DNA from: Prinsepia uniflora
Taxonomy: Eukaryota; Streptophyta; Magnoliopsida; Rosales; Rosaceae
Direction of reading: 5' to 3'
DNA length: 64,000 bases
Assembly (NCBI GenBank): GCA_032719365.1
Contig: CM064873.1
Location: 1,605,001-1,669,000, forward strand
Shown: in pieces, positions 1 through 10,267 of the stretch
Layout: every line of letters starts with the position of its first letter
Numbering within the stretch: the first letter of the stretch is position 1
The notes under the pieces: generated by a model
The model's input: only the letters and a program-made list of their open reading frames with translations
Told to the model about the DNA's origin: nothing
Databases searched by the model: none
Position numbers and translations under genes: made by a program

Positions 1-387
1 TTAATCAGAGCTACTACACTGTGATTCAGTGTAGATTTTGAAGAAACAACCGCCAAATTAAAGTTATGGTCATAGTGTAATTCCCTCCCTACTTTATTAT
101 GGTAGTTTGAGGATTGGCATGCTATTTAGGTTCCCATCCAAGGTTATCAGTACTGATTTTTGGCTGTTATTTAGGTTCCCATCTTAGTTGCTTGATTGTT
201 AAATTTCTCTCATTTCATCTATGAGAAACTCCTTATAGAAATTGGAGAACCCACTTATGCTCCGAAATGTGGTGTTTGTTACTTGAACTTTCCTACTCTG
301 TAATTATGTTTGAGAAATTAAACCAAGGTATATGCTCTTACTCTTTCTTCTAAGAACTAATATAATGTTCTTTTATCAGCACGGGAA
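1..387 (+). promoter_or_regulatory. 5' leader and probable leader intron of the PRELI-domain gene
   Basis: No ORF is present. A pyrimidine-rich stretch ending in tttatcag at about 379 sits eight bases before the ATG at 388 and looks like a 3' splice site, so the gene probably has an intron in its 5' UTR whose donor lies upstream, possibly outside the window. I could not place a TATA box or transcription start. Confidence 0.4.
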
Positions 388-945
388 ATGGTGAAGGCAT
401 ACGCGCAAGAGTACACATACAAACACCCATGGGAGCGGGTGACTTCAGCATCTTGGAAAAAGTTTTCCGATCCTGAAAACAAACGCGCATTATCACATAT
501 CCTTGAAGTTGACACGCTGAACCACAAGCTTGACTCTAGTACAGGGAAGCTTTACACCACTCGAGCTATCACCGTCCATGCCCCGGGACCTTGGTTTGTT
601 CGCAAAATTGTGCGCCAGGATGTCTGCCACTGCGTTGAATCAACTGTTGTGGATGCGCAAGCACGGACAATGCAGCTTCGTACCAACAATATTAGCCTCG
701 AAAAGTTCATAGAGGTGGAGGAGAAGATCAGGTACGATCCCCACCCAGAAAACCCACACGGGTGGACACTATGCCGACAGGAAACTAGTATTCAAATCAA
801 GCCGTTTTCAGCATTGGCATCAATGGCAGAAAAGGTTGAACAACGCTGCGCTGAGAAGTTTGTGCAGAATAGTGCCAAAGGCAGAGAGGTTATGGAGAGG
901 ATATGCAAATATCTTGAAGCTGAATCTAAAGGGATTTCTCTCTGA
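388..945 (+). CDS. PRELI/MSF1 domain protein (185 aa, slowmo-like)
   Basis: Single-exon, intact 185-residue protein that is almost entirely one PRELI/MSF1 domain. It begins MVKAYAQEYTYKHPWERV, and the block around residues 65-75 (APGPWFVRKIV) and the C-terminal EVMERICKYLEAES match the plant MSF1-like proteins I know, such as Arabidopsis At5g13070. Family knowledge: PRELI/Ups proteins carry phospholipids, such as phosphatidic acid or phosphatidylserine, across the mitochondrial intermembrane space with a small TRIAP1/Mdm35 partner. The plant substrate is my inference. The start is chosen because it opens the conserved domain directly and follows a likely leader-intron acceptor. Length is normal for the family and nothing is broken. 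Confidence 0.9.
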   Translation: MVKAYAQEYTYKHPWERVTSASWKKFSDPENKRALSHILEVDTLNHKLDSSTGKLYTTRAITVHAPGPWFVRKIVRQDVCHCVESTVVDAQARTMQLRTNNISLEKFIEVEEKIRYDPHPENPHGWTLCRQETSIQIKPFSALASMAEKVEQRCAEKFVQNSAKGREVMERICKYLEAESKGISL

Positions 946-1804
946 TTCAGACTCGACTTTGGTTTTGATAGATCGTAGGGCTTGTGAACACTTTCAAACT
1001 AGAAAAATAACAGACGTTTGAAAGGCTGTAGAACAGTGAACTATTATTGACCTTGAATCTCTTAAATCGAAATTTTGCAAGTAATACCCAAGTACGTTGT
1101 CCAAGCAGAGGATGGAGTGGGTACGTATTGAGTTGGATAGAAATTCAAGTTTGAATGTCAATTGTCAACTCGAGATGTAACCACCAGGTTTATCGAACCA
1201 ATTTGAGTTGATTTGGTTTCGATTTTGGATGTTTCATCATATTTGAAAGAATTTACGATGAGTTAAATTTTAGACTAGCGTACACATTCAATTTGATTTG
1301 AATAATCACGGATTACAAATTACAAAACCACAATCAAATCAATTCAACGCAGTTCAGCTGAAAAAGAAGAAAAAAACAAACCAAACCCAATTACTAAGAG
1401 ACTGGTTTCAAAATCAACGACAGAAGTCATTAAGAAGATGCATGAAAAGCCGAATGGATAGACCCATAAGCGAAGAGAACATAGATTTATGCATGGAAAC
1501 ACATCGGTAAATGTACAATACCAACCATAATCGGCGTGAAGACAGATGATGGGGATTAAGCCCTAACCATGTCCACTACACCAACAGAACAGACTTAAAA
1601 GACACTGGAGCAACATATAAAGTTCTCCCAATCACAACAAATACAGGGTTATTCAAAGTGCAGAGGTGTCCTAAATGCCAAGCCATCGGAAAGATATAAC
1701 ATAATAAAAGGGCAAGTGCTAAGGATATCGCAGCAGACTCTGAAGCCATCTCCCGGATGAAAACATGCATCAATTCCATAATATCATACTTCACTGCATC
1801 ATGA
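946..1804. other. Intergenic: 3' flanks of two convergent genes, with palindromic repeat debris
   Basis: This stretch lies between the 3' ends of the PRELI gene and the zinc-finger gene. Roughly 1190-1400 holds a loose inverted repeat (a gagttgatttggttt arm facing an aatcaaatcaattcaac arm), the look of an old MITE. The part from about 1580 to 1804 is probably the 3' UTR of the zinc-finger gene. No supportable gene is seen. Confidence 0.4.
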
Positions 1805-2422
1805 CTAGATTTTATCCAGCTTCTTGGCCTTTACGAGAGGGTTGGCTCTAGCAATGGCATCGCGTCCAGCAGTGCGATAATCAAAAGGGCAGTCATGTTT
1901 GTCCGAATAACGATGAACTGCACAAAACAGGTCACCACACCGACAACTGAACCCTGTCAATCCAACCCGCTTGTTGCAAGTCATGCAACGTTTAGGGCCG
2001 TCTGGCTTTGGCTCCCCATTTGAACCTGAACCAACGGTAAAGAGTGGTCCTCCTGTGTGTGTCTCTGAAACAAACTCTGAACCAAATTTAAAGGGCGATT
2101 GTGAAATGGTAGTTTTTGTTGCCTCTGGACCAAAGGTAAAGCCTGGTTGGGACGAGGTAGCTTTTGGCTCCTCTGGACCGGCTTTGACATCCACACTAGC
2201 TGCAGAAACAACAGATCCAATTCCATTGCTGCTTGAAGTCCCATTGACAAAGCTTCCAATGGATGATGCAGCAAGCTTTTCCTGCTCCTGTTTCAACATC
2301 ATGTCCTTGTGACACTTGGAACACATATTCATAGTAGCCGCACTTCCAAAAAACCCACAATTGTTTACACACAATATAGGGCCCTCAGGGTGAGCTTGAC
2401 ATCCAGTCTCCTCATGATCCAT
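1805..2422 (-). CDS. A20/AN1 zinc-finger stress-associated protein (205 aa)
   Basis: The protein carries an N-terminal A20 finger (C18, C22, C34, C37; spacing C-x3-C-x11-C-x2-C) and a C-terminal AN1 finger (from about residue 145, [19 protein letters not shown], then the [11 protein letters not shown] ligands). This two-finger order defines plant SAP proteins, which in several species act in abiotic-stress responses, with ubiquitin binding or E3 activity reported for some. At 205 residues it is longer than the usual 160-180 aa. The extra length is a linker of about 45 residues with three FG-like blocks (GFTFG, FKFG, LFTVG). The coding exon is uninterrupted. A 3' splice-site motif (tttttacag on the minus strand, near 2437) lies just upstream of the ATG, pointing to a leader intron, as is common for SAP genes. 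Confidence 0.93.
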   Translation of the reverse strand: MDHEETGCQAHPEGPILCVNNCGFFGSAATMNMCSKCHKDMMLKQEQEKLAASSIGSFVNGTSSSNGIGSVVSAASVDVKAGPEEPKATSSQPGFTFGPEATKTTISQSPFKFGSEFVSETHTGGPLFTVGSGSNGEPKPDGPKRCMTCNKRVGLTGFSCRCGDLFCAVHRYSDKHDCPFDYRTAGRDAIARANPLVKAKKLDKI

Positions 2423-4020
2423 CCTTCCAACGACCTGTAAAAGAACACCTGAAAACCGACAATTTAATGGTGGAAAGCTCTGTAAGAGTGGAAACGCAGA
2501 GTCCCCAGACCCGCAACGCGCAAATCACAATCAAGAACAACGAAACCAACAATTTAATGGTGGAAAGCTCTATAAGAGTGGCAACGCACAGGCCCTCAAC
2601 AGCAAATAAATCACAAGCATAAAAGTCTAAAAAGTTTCTTTCGCTTCTTACAATTTTTTCCCAGCAAAAAACAGTAGGCAATAGAGAAACAAATAAATAA
2701 AATCGGTGCCGTAGTGGATATTTGAGTCCAGGTCAACAAACCCAAGAAAACCACTATAATCTGAATTCTGGAATTATGATTGATTAAAAAAAACTGAATA
2801 CAAAGTCATATTTATACTACCTTAGTCCTTAGTCGTTATGATACCTAACACCTAACAAATCCTAGTCCTACAAGGTTTACAATATAAAATATATATCCTA
2901 GAGTCCTATAAGGACAAATAATTCCTTGTCCTACTAGGACACTCATTCTAACATAAAAAATACAAATAATTAAAAAACTAAAATTCCCAAATCAACCAGA
3001 AATTAAGCTTATTGGATGGCGTACTCTAGGACATCCTTGTAGTTGCAACACCTCATATATAAAACTTGAAGACAATACAACTCAACTTTACAGAGATGTT
3101 TAGATTTGATCGGGCATACCATAGACCATCATTGGCAACACCCACGGATGGTAAAATTAAAATTTCTAATCACATATAATTTGCAAGCAAAACCTAGAAA
3201 TGACTATTCCAAAAACTGTAAAAATAGGAAATATCTATTCGGAGGCATAAACAACCTTATGAATCGACAAAGGGTGCCCTGTCATATGTAAAGATCATTA
3301 TCGTATGAAAATTCATCAAGCCAACAATGCAAAGTACTGTGATTTTGCTACAAAACACCCATTAAATAACTACTGTGAACAGTGATGCACACTAAAACTT
3401 AAAAAACTACAAGAGAAAATGAACTCTTGCTACTAAGAACTCATTTGTAAAAAAGTTCAATTTCAAACCATATTTTTAGCCAATTGGTAATCACCACAAC
3501 CTCATAAACTATTCAATAGTTGAACCTGACTCTCAAATGGTAAATAAAAATCCTTTCCCACAAAAAACCCCAAACAAAAATTCGACGGAAAGTTCAAAAT
3601 TCAATTTTCCCAGCTAGAATTTGAAAAAAAAAAAAGGCCAAACTACAATCACCATAGGCATAATCATATATAGAGGTCTAACCCTGTTATAGAAACCTCT
3701 CGAAATGAACCTCTGAAGCCGATTCCTGAGCTCACAATCGCATCGGCACGAGTCCACTGTTCACCAGAAGAAACAAAGAATTAGAAAGAAAAAAAAAACA
3801 GAAAAAACAGCAATCGAATAACAAGATTCGGAAAAATCCCTGACCCAAATCGAAGAGAAGAATTCAATCAGTAAAAGAAATAGGGGATTTTAAAAACCCT
3901 AACCCTAGATGATTTTGGATCGCCGAGGAGAGAGAAAGCGAGAGCCAGAGAGAGAGAACGCGGAAGAGAGGGAGAGCCGTGTTTCTCTCTTTTTGCCTGC
4001 GGGACGCTCTTGGATTTAAT
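2423..4020 (-). promoter_or_regulatory. 5' leader intron and promoter side of the A20/AN1 gene
   Basis: There is no coding sequence. On the minus strand an acceptor sits at about 2437. A pyrimidine-rich leader, seen as GA-rich plus-strand sequence at about 3920-3975, probably contains the first untranslated exon, with the transcription start near 3950-4010. The intron would be about 1.3 kb. A 90-bp tandem duplication lies inside it and is listed separately. Confidence 0.4.
2461..2640. repeat. Tandem duplication, period 90 bp, in the SAP leader intron
   Basis: The block aatttaatggtggaaagctc at 2461 recurs at 2551 and is followed in both copies by a t(g/a)taagagtgg(a/c)aacgca stretch. The second halves are more diverged but alignable (…aaatcacaa… in both). 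Two copies are present. Confidence 0.75.
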
Positions 4021-4292
4021 AACGACCATTTCTATTAAGAGACCTACGTGGGCGTTTACTATTGGCTGTCCCCCGTTCCTTTATAGCCCTCATTTTCCAT
4101 TTTTGTCCTTTTAGAGAAGTGTTATTGACGGTTTTGAAAGGTTGGGAATGCTGGTGAGGTTTGGTAATTGGTGGTAGTGGTCGGTTAATCACAATGGTAA
4201 TGTTGGGATTTTCCTAATTTTCCTTGCTCATTAAGTCAACAAAGTAATAATTATCCAATCCTGCCCCATTTCCATGATTTTATGGGGAGAAA

Positions 4293-4906
4293 TAGGAATT
4301 GGCACGAATCCGTTAAAACTGCTAATCGATTCGCTTCAAACTATTATTTATTTAATGTTTAGATTTTATCGGATAAAAGTCAAATAGTTTGAGAATCTAA
4401 ATCATTCCGTTAGTAACAGTTTGAATTTTCATTTTCATTTTGGAAATCCGTTAAATTCAAATCGAACGGTTAAAAAATATATTAATTTTTATTAATTTTA
4501 AATCTATTATTAATACAGAGTAAAAATAATAAAAAATATATATATCTAGATATGCCCATATAAGTATATGTATACTCATATAAGAGTGTAATAAAATATT
4601 ATTAAATAGTTAGTGTGTTTGATAAATTTTAGTATAGTGATAATGTTAGCAATTCAATTCTTAGCAAGCTTAATATATAAAATTTTGAATATTAAGTATT
4701 GATTTATTTTTTTATCCTTATTTTTTTGTATTCCTTAACGGTTTTAAACCGTTTCGATCCAAACCGAATTGTTAGTAACGGTTTGGATCGAAACGATTTT
4801 ATTTCTAATTTTAGAAAATCCAAACCGTATCGAACCGTTAGGATTTTAACAGTTTGGATTTCGATATTACCAATATTCGAATCGAACCGCACCATGCCCA
4901 TTTCTA
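4293..4906. repeat. MITE-like palindromic element, about 0.6 kb
   Basis: The left edge TAGGAATTGGCACG and the reverse complement of the right edge, TAGAAATGGGCATG, agree at 11 of 14 positions. The body is packed with inverted copies of an (A)ATCCAAACCGTT motif around an AT-rich core. Flanking octamers gggagaaa and ggaaaaag resemble a degraded 8-bp target duplication, as hAT-type elements make. The family is not recognised and the boundaries are inferred. Confidence 0.4.
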
Positions 4907-6527
4907 GGAAAAAGTATGGCCGTTCAAATAATTTTGGACGTATTATTTTTTTAGGAGAAATTTAAAAATAATTTTAATAATATTATCATTTAGTAATATT
5001 TCTGTAATCATAACCATCGTTGGTATTGAAATTGTACTCGCGTACAACACAAGGTGTCCTGCCTAATCTCGTTATAAGTATAGTCCTCCTTCCCTCAATC
5101 TCATTATATAAAAATTAGGTATTTTTTTTTTAAGAGAGCCAAGTAATATTAGACACCCGAATATATATTGAAATAATTATCCATAACTTTTTTTGGTTTA
5201 AACTCCAAGTGGTTCTTGGTAAGAGGTATAGCTAGTATGCTTATAATTTGTAATTTATAAAAGCTCTAATGGGAGGACTCCTTGGTAAGTCTATGGTGTC
5301 CTCCATTAGATTTAGCTATGACCTATCTTGAATCAGAAGCTATCATGCACTGTCATATTATATTTCGTGACACCTCAACCATATGCTTGCAATGATGATA
5401 TATCTGTCCCTGGAACATCAAAGTAAAACCAAATTAAGATTGCCTTTCAAAAGGCTTGTCACTAGGGTTTTTTTTTTCCCTAGCTCCTTTGCTCTTTCCT
5501 AAAAGCTTCTCTCTTTTTATGCACTCTTATATCTTGTGCTTCCATTCGAATGCGGTCATGTAGAATTGGAGATCAAGAACAATCGTATGTCTGGTGTCGA
5601 AGATGGGAGTTTTTGGAACAAAATTGAAAGAAAGATGTAAGGAAATTCTTTAATGAATTAGTAACTCTATTTGTTTCTTCGTATTTCGATCTTTTTGAAC
5701 TTTTTGATCAACGATATATATATTCATTTGAAAAGGAAACGGCCCAATTCGCATGAATTAAATAGCATATTTTCTAACTCCTCGTATGTGTCTTCACATA
5801 TTTCTCATGAATCCATAAATTCTTCAAGAAGCCATGATGATCGAAGATCATAAGTTCATAAGTTTAGTATTGTTCACTACTAATTCTCATGTAAATCATA
5901 CGCAGGGGTGACTGAAGTCTTCCAAATTTTCCAGCGAAGTGTAAGAATATGCTTATCTGTATGTGTATATATATAGAGAGAATGAAAACAATTCTCCACA
6001 TACATGTTATCTAATTTTATGATATTGTGGACTATTTACTTATTTGAATCGAGGTATTAGTGTAAACTAAGTTAATATTTTTATCGTACTTGTTGATGCC
6101 AAAAATGGCACCAATAAGACCGAGCATACTATAAACATGAAGACACAAGCACGTATGTTATTCATCCGATCAATCGGGTTACATCCACGGGACCAACTTT
6201 CCGAGATATTGTTACTGATAATAATTTGTTATATGTATGTGGCCATGAGCCATTGAGAGAATGTGAGAGCGATGTGAAGTGGGTGTCTTCACATATGTGA
6301 AAGGTTGTCTCAAATGATATTGGGAGATGGATGAGATGTCTCTCAAATGAGGGAAATGTCTTCCTTAAATAGACAAATGCTAGGATTTTCTTTATCTTTA
6401 TATTGTGGGCTTCATATTGGACTTAGACTCGGCTCAAGTGAGAGGTGAAATCTCGCACTAACAATACTAAAAGTATGTATGACAGCCTTGGACGTATGAT
6501 TTGGATAATTCAAATGACAACCGGCTT
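4907..6527. other. Intergenic AT-rich DNA with a dispersed repeat segment
   Basis: No gene is supported. The stretch around 5885-6090 (ctcatgtaaatcatacgcag … gtaaactaagtt) is a diverged copy of 12059-12235, so this is repeat-derived sequence. Short ORFs here are AT-rich and show no family signature. Confidence 0.4.
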
Positions 6528-6564
6528 AATTATAAAAATAAAAGAATCTCAAATAAGCAAAACT
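6528..6564 (+). repeat. 37-bp direct repeat, copy A
   Basis: Identical at 36 of 37 positions to 8043-8079 (core ataaaagaatctcaaataag). The two copies are about 1.5 kb apart. The second lies just outside the left edge of the Mutator-like element. Confidence 0.85.
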
Positions 6565-6762
6565 GGAACAACAAACAACAAATGTTCATAAGTGATTTTG
6601 AAGATGTTTCTGATAGATACCTAAATTTTGATACCTATTTATGAGTGAGATTTGGAAGCAATTTTTGGGCGGGCACATTTTGAGTCATTATCATTGATGG
6701 ACTAAAAAGTTGCCAATGGGTAGATTTTTGTTTTTTATGTTTTATTTTGGAAGGCAAAGTGA

Positions 6763-7480
6763 TCAGTGGCATTGAATAAGAATTGAATTACTGGTAGATA
6801 TTTGACTATTGAGATTTGTTTGATTCCAAAATGGACCTAACGTGATGAGACCTGCTTGGGAATTTAGGACCTGACGGAGGTGTTTTGGACCCGCTGGGAG
6901 TGACGTCGGTCTATGACTTCCTCTCAGCAAGTGACCTACAAGGCAGAGAGGAAGTACTAGGCACCGGTGGGGTGCCAGTCGGATAGACTCCCATGCCCAA
7001 GTTAGTAAGCGTATGGAAACGCTGGACAGGCCGTGTGACCCAGGGGGTGTCGAATGGCTTGGATGTGAGTGTAATGGCAACAGTAGTCGGAAGAGAGTTA
7101 CCATTGTGAAAGGGTCTGAGAGTATTTATAGTGGTCATAAATGTGGTAGTTGAACACTGTTTGGGAGCAAGTTCCATGTTGTGGCTGGGGTGTAGTCGCT
7201 TGCCCCTAGAGATCCGAGGCAGGTGTCAGGTGGTGCATAACCTCCTGGTGTCAAGGAGTTGGTGTGTCAGGGAATTGGTATGGACAATTGGTTTGACCTG
7301 AGGAGGGGTTCCGAGTCAGTCTGCCGAGCGGCAGAGTTGTTAGGTCTGCCGATTGGAATACGCTTGGTAGTCCTGCCAACTAAACAGCGCTTGCCTGCTG
7401 ACTGAGATCCTGGACAGGCTACCGATCGATTGTCTGAGATCCTGGATAGGCTGACTGAGATTAATTAGGATAAACACAAA
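6763..7480 (-). repeat. GC-richer insert, possible LTR fragment on the minus strand
   Basis: This block is clearly more GC-rich than its surroundings. Read on the minus strand it has a TATA-like tataaatact at about 7115-7124, followed by an LTR-like untranslated stretch. A short repeat with a (g)agatcctgga(c/t)aggct core occurs twice near 7404-7455. ORFs of 113 and 88 codons overlap in different frames and resemble no family, so I do not call genes. Identity as an LTR is an inference. Confidence 0.3.
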
Positions 7481-8042
7481 TAAGTGTAGAATATAATTCG
7501 AAAGTACAATTTTGCTTATCACCAAAGGTTAGACATTAAGTACCACAATTCTGATTGCTCGTCATTGAATTACTTACAGATATTTGATTGTTGAAATTAC
7601 TAACAGAAAGATATGCTCAAAATCAATATGAAAGAGTAATATTTTCTCCTTTTATTTGAAGTCATTTATATATTAATTGAACTTATTACATATTGTTAAC
7701 CTACAAAATATATAATGAGCTATGAGAATAATAGCAAATGTCACCACTAATCCTTGATGGTGAGCAAAATTGGACTCATAATTCGAATTTGAATTGGAAT
7801 TTATTTGGAGATTTTTCTCATAATTAATTTGTTGGAGGATTGGTTGCAGCTTAAAATTCAAATGAATGAACATGAGATATTTACCTTCGCTAATCCCTAA
7901 CTAGGTCAACTTAGTTTGCTAGGTTATCAATATAGGTAAAGACCATGTAAACTTGGAAGGGTCATGTTTTTTAATTTTTCCTTAGGGTAACACATGTGGC
8001 AAATTGATTATCACGATTATACGAATAAGGTCATTTATAAGA

Positions 8043-8079
8043 AATTATGAAAATAAAAGAATCTCAAATAAGCAAAACT
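8043..8079 (+). repeat. 37-bp direct repeat, copy B
   Basis: Partner of 6528-6564, with one mismatch. It lies 14 bp outside the target-site duplication of the Mutator-like element, so it predates or is independent of that insertion. Confidence 0.85.
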
Positions 8080-8102
8080 TGTATTATATTGATTAAATTA
8101 TT

Positions 8103-8314
8103 AGCTTATTAGGCTAAGTGTATTAGGAACACACCACGTAATCTCAAAATACACCAGGAACGAAAAATTTACCTCAGTTACACCAGGAACGGTTATACCG
8201 TCAATATCGTTGCACTATCCGTCAGTCAAAGTTATTAACACTGTTAATTTTGATAATGTAGCGGTAATATTACAAAATTAGTAAGGGCAATTTAGACATT
8301 TACTTTATTTTATT
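8103..8314 (+). repeat. Left terminal inverted repeat of the Pack-MULE (212 bp)
   Basis: Starts AGCTTATTAGGCTAAGTG and aligns without large gaps to the reverse complement of 11111-11322, at roughly 80% identity by eye. Shared blocks include aatctcaaaa, caccaggaacg, gttgcactat and tttactttattttatt. Confidence 0.9.
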
Positions 8315-8420
8315 TTCTTTCACCTCTCTTTTTCTCTCTCTCTCTCTCTCTCTCTTTCGTGTGAGTGCAAAAAATAGAGAGAAACATAGTGGGGTTGCAT
8401 AGGGTAGAGGAGCAGCGGAG

Positions 8421-8770
8421 ATGAATGCGACGGTGGCGAGGTCTTGTTACACCGTTTTTCTGTTACTCTTCATCCTGCCACTCTTCGTCTCTGTATTGAT
8501 CCAGCTCACCGGTCTAGAGCTCAGTCGGGTCATTGAACTCTGGACCAACCAAGCTGTCCATCTTGAGAGCATCGACATGGGCATAAGGCTCGCCGGTTCG
8601 GGCGTCCTTGTCTTCTTCTTCGACCTCAACTGTGCCAAACGATCTAGACCGGTTTACCTCGTCGACTTCTCTTGTTACAATCCAAATGAAGAACGCAAGA
8701 TCGCGATCGACTCGTTTTTGAAAATGACGGAAGAGAGCGGCGCATTTGCTCAGGATACGGTTCAATTCCA
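8421..8770 (+). pseudogene. 3-ketoacyl-CoA synthase (KCS/FAE1-like) 5' fragment captured in the Pack-MULE
   Basis: Begins at an ATG and encodes about 117 KCS-like residues. It has two hydrophobic segments (about residues 10-28 and 57-70), then the signature RPVYLVDFSCYNP (about residues 76-88), and ends at about EESGAFAQDTVQF. KCS enzymes condense malonyl-CoA with acyl-CoA in the ER to make very-long-chain fatty acids. A full enzyme is about 500 residues with a Cys-His-Asn active site, all of which is missing here. After QF the reading frame runs into antisense aldo-keto reductase sequence and stops at 8846. A CT-rich leader (8334-8356) was probably captured with it. Read with the flanking frame, the ORF is 141 codons and chimeric. 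Confidence 0.8.
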
Positions 8771-8776
8771 TATCAT

Positions 8777-8896
8777 CTTTATGGTAGCGGAGATGGCATC
8801 GCCGACAAGGCCAAGGCATGATTGCCAAGTCCCTAACCTCAACTAAGGGATCTTGGCTCCGGTGTGCAACTGAAAAAGATGAATATCGTCCGCCAT
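8777..8896 (-). pseudogene. Aldo-keto reductase (AKR4C-like) 5' fragment captured in the Pack-MULE
   Basis: Reading the minus strand from the ATG at 8896 gives MADDIHLFQLHTGAKIP, a stop codon, then LRLGTWQS and, a little further, GLVGDAISATIK. This is the N-terminal strand and first NADPH-barrel segment of plant AKR4C aldo-keto reductases, whose family pattern is TGAKIPSVGLGTWQ…GLVGDA. The in-frame TAG replaces the S/V region and ends translation after 17 residues. The fragment covers only about 40 of roughly 315 codons and lacks the catalytic Asp-Tyr-Lys-His tetrad. It butts directly onto the antisense KCS fragment at about 8771-8776. Its upstream promoter-like sequence was carried along. 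Confidence 0.75.
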
Positions 8897-8974
8897 TCTC
8901 AATTTCTACAAGCGAGGGTGAAGAAGGTAGAGTGATCAAGATTCAAGAGCAATGAAAAAATGCTTGGAGCTCCC

Positions 8975-8981
8975 TTATATA
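8975..8981 (-). promoter_or_regulatory. TATA box of the captured aldo-keto reductase fragment
   Basis: TATATAA on the minus strand, about 80 bases upstream of the AKR fragment's ATG. This is a normal plant spacing once a short leader is allowed for. It suggests the MULE captured promoter plus 5' exon together. Confidence 0.5.
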
Positions 8982-9360
8982 GCAGAGCAGAAAAGCATTC
9001 GAAATTAGAATTCTTCAGCAAATAAAAATGATTTGAAAGATTTAAACCATTTCCTATTAGTTGTTGTTGGCGAAGGAAATCGTTATCGTTGACGGTAGTT
9101 TATAACCGATGAATTTAAGGCCGAGATTATTTGACATATTTCTCACTCCTATCGCCAGAGATTACCATTAGCATATTAGCATGGTCATTAATAAACTCGG
9201 ACTCGTAAAAACAAGAGTGAAGTGGATGGAAGTAGAAGCAGGAGGGGGCAGATCTTCTCGTTCGCGGAGGGTCAGCAAAGATTGCCATATGACCAGCAAC
9301 GGCAAAAAAAAAGAGCCATTTTCGTTCTGGAATTAAGGTTTGATCGAAAAGATGGAGGAG

Positions 9361-9473
9361 GAGGGGCTGGATAATGGATATATAGACACTGATAAAGGTG
9401 GAGGTAGAGGATGAGGGGCTGGATAATGGATATCTAGACACTGGTAGGGCTAGGTGGAGGTGGAGAAGGATGG
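9361..9473 (+). repeat. Minisatellite, period about 52 bp
   Basis: Two copies of a unit that begins gaggggctggataatggata, at 9361 and 9413, each ending in a cactg…ggtggaggt stretch. A third, heavily modified copy appears to continue across the AT repeat, with its tail (ggcactggtagaagtggagg) at 10159-10178. A solo LTR inserted into that third copy. Confidence 0.7.
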
Positions 9474-9496
9474 ATATATATATATATATATATATA

Positions 9497-10100
9497 TGTT
9501 GAATCAAAGATTGAACTATGTTGAATCAAAGATTGAACTCGTCGCGAAAAATCTTCACAATTCCTGCAAACAGCAAACAATTAGCTATCGTTACTTCGAT
9601 CGATTTACCCGGAGGGTTGTTCGACCAAGAACACTCCAATGCTTAAGTTAGCTTTGAGAGAGGAAAATGATATACTTCGAAACGAAGAATCAACGTACCT
9701 TGGAAATGAAATGTGTCTCGCTATTTATAGGAAAATCTTAGGAGCATTGGAGCGTTCTGATTGGTCGGTTGAATATTTAATTAATAAAAAATATATTATT
9801 AATTAAATATACTATTTAATAATTGTAATGATGGTTTATCATGATAATAGTGACAATTATTGTATTTTAATATCAATATTAATTATCCATTATTAAGAAT
9901 AACGACAATTAATTCTCGGGGAGAATATTGATATTACGAAGATTTTAACCCGATCAAATAACGTATTTAACTGGTAAATATATTATTTAATATGCGGGTG
10001 TTTTTAAATGATCAGTGTTATTGCCAGGGGCAATTTGGTCATTTTTGGGAATTACGGGCCACGTGGCAGCTCCATAATTTTCGGATGATTTTGGGTTCCC

Positions 10101-10103
<3 letters not shown>
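9497..10103 (-). mobile_element. Nested solo LTR (607 bp) inside the Pack-MULE
   Basis: The segment begins TG (9497) and ends CA (10103), and is flanked by atata on both sides (9492-9496, 10104-10108). The host site is an AT repeat, so that duplication is only weakly informative. Read on the minus strand it starts TGTGGGAACCC and contains a tataaatag TATA box and a CATTGGAGTG segment. The same layout and clearly related ends (TGTGGGATC…) occur at about 29100-29689. There are no internal genes, primer site or second LTR, hence a solo LTR. A 21-bp tandem repeat (ttgaatcaaagattgaactatg) lies at its left edge. Confidence 0.65.

Positions 10104-10158
<55 letters not shown>
10104..10158. repeat. 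(AT)n microsatellite, 55 bp
   Basis: Uninterrupted AT dinucleotide. Together with 9473-9496 it is the insertion site of the nested solo LTR. Confidence 0.95.
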
Positions 10159-10160
<2 letters not shown>

Positions 10161-10267
10161 CACTGGTAGAAGTGGAGGAGGAGGAAGATGCTGTTGGGAC
10201 GTGAAAGTATAATTTTCAATATTCCTGAATAACAATACTGCGGGAACGGTAACCCCATATATTGTGA

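Noticed and set aside
8514..8939. 141-codon minus-strand ORF over the captured fragments
   Set aside because: It overlaps the KCS fragment antisense and uses a frame different from the true AKR frame, which starts at 8896.
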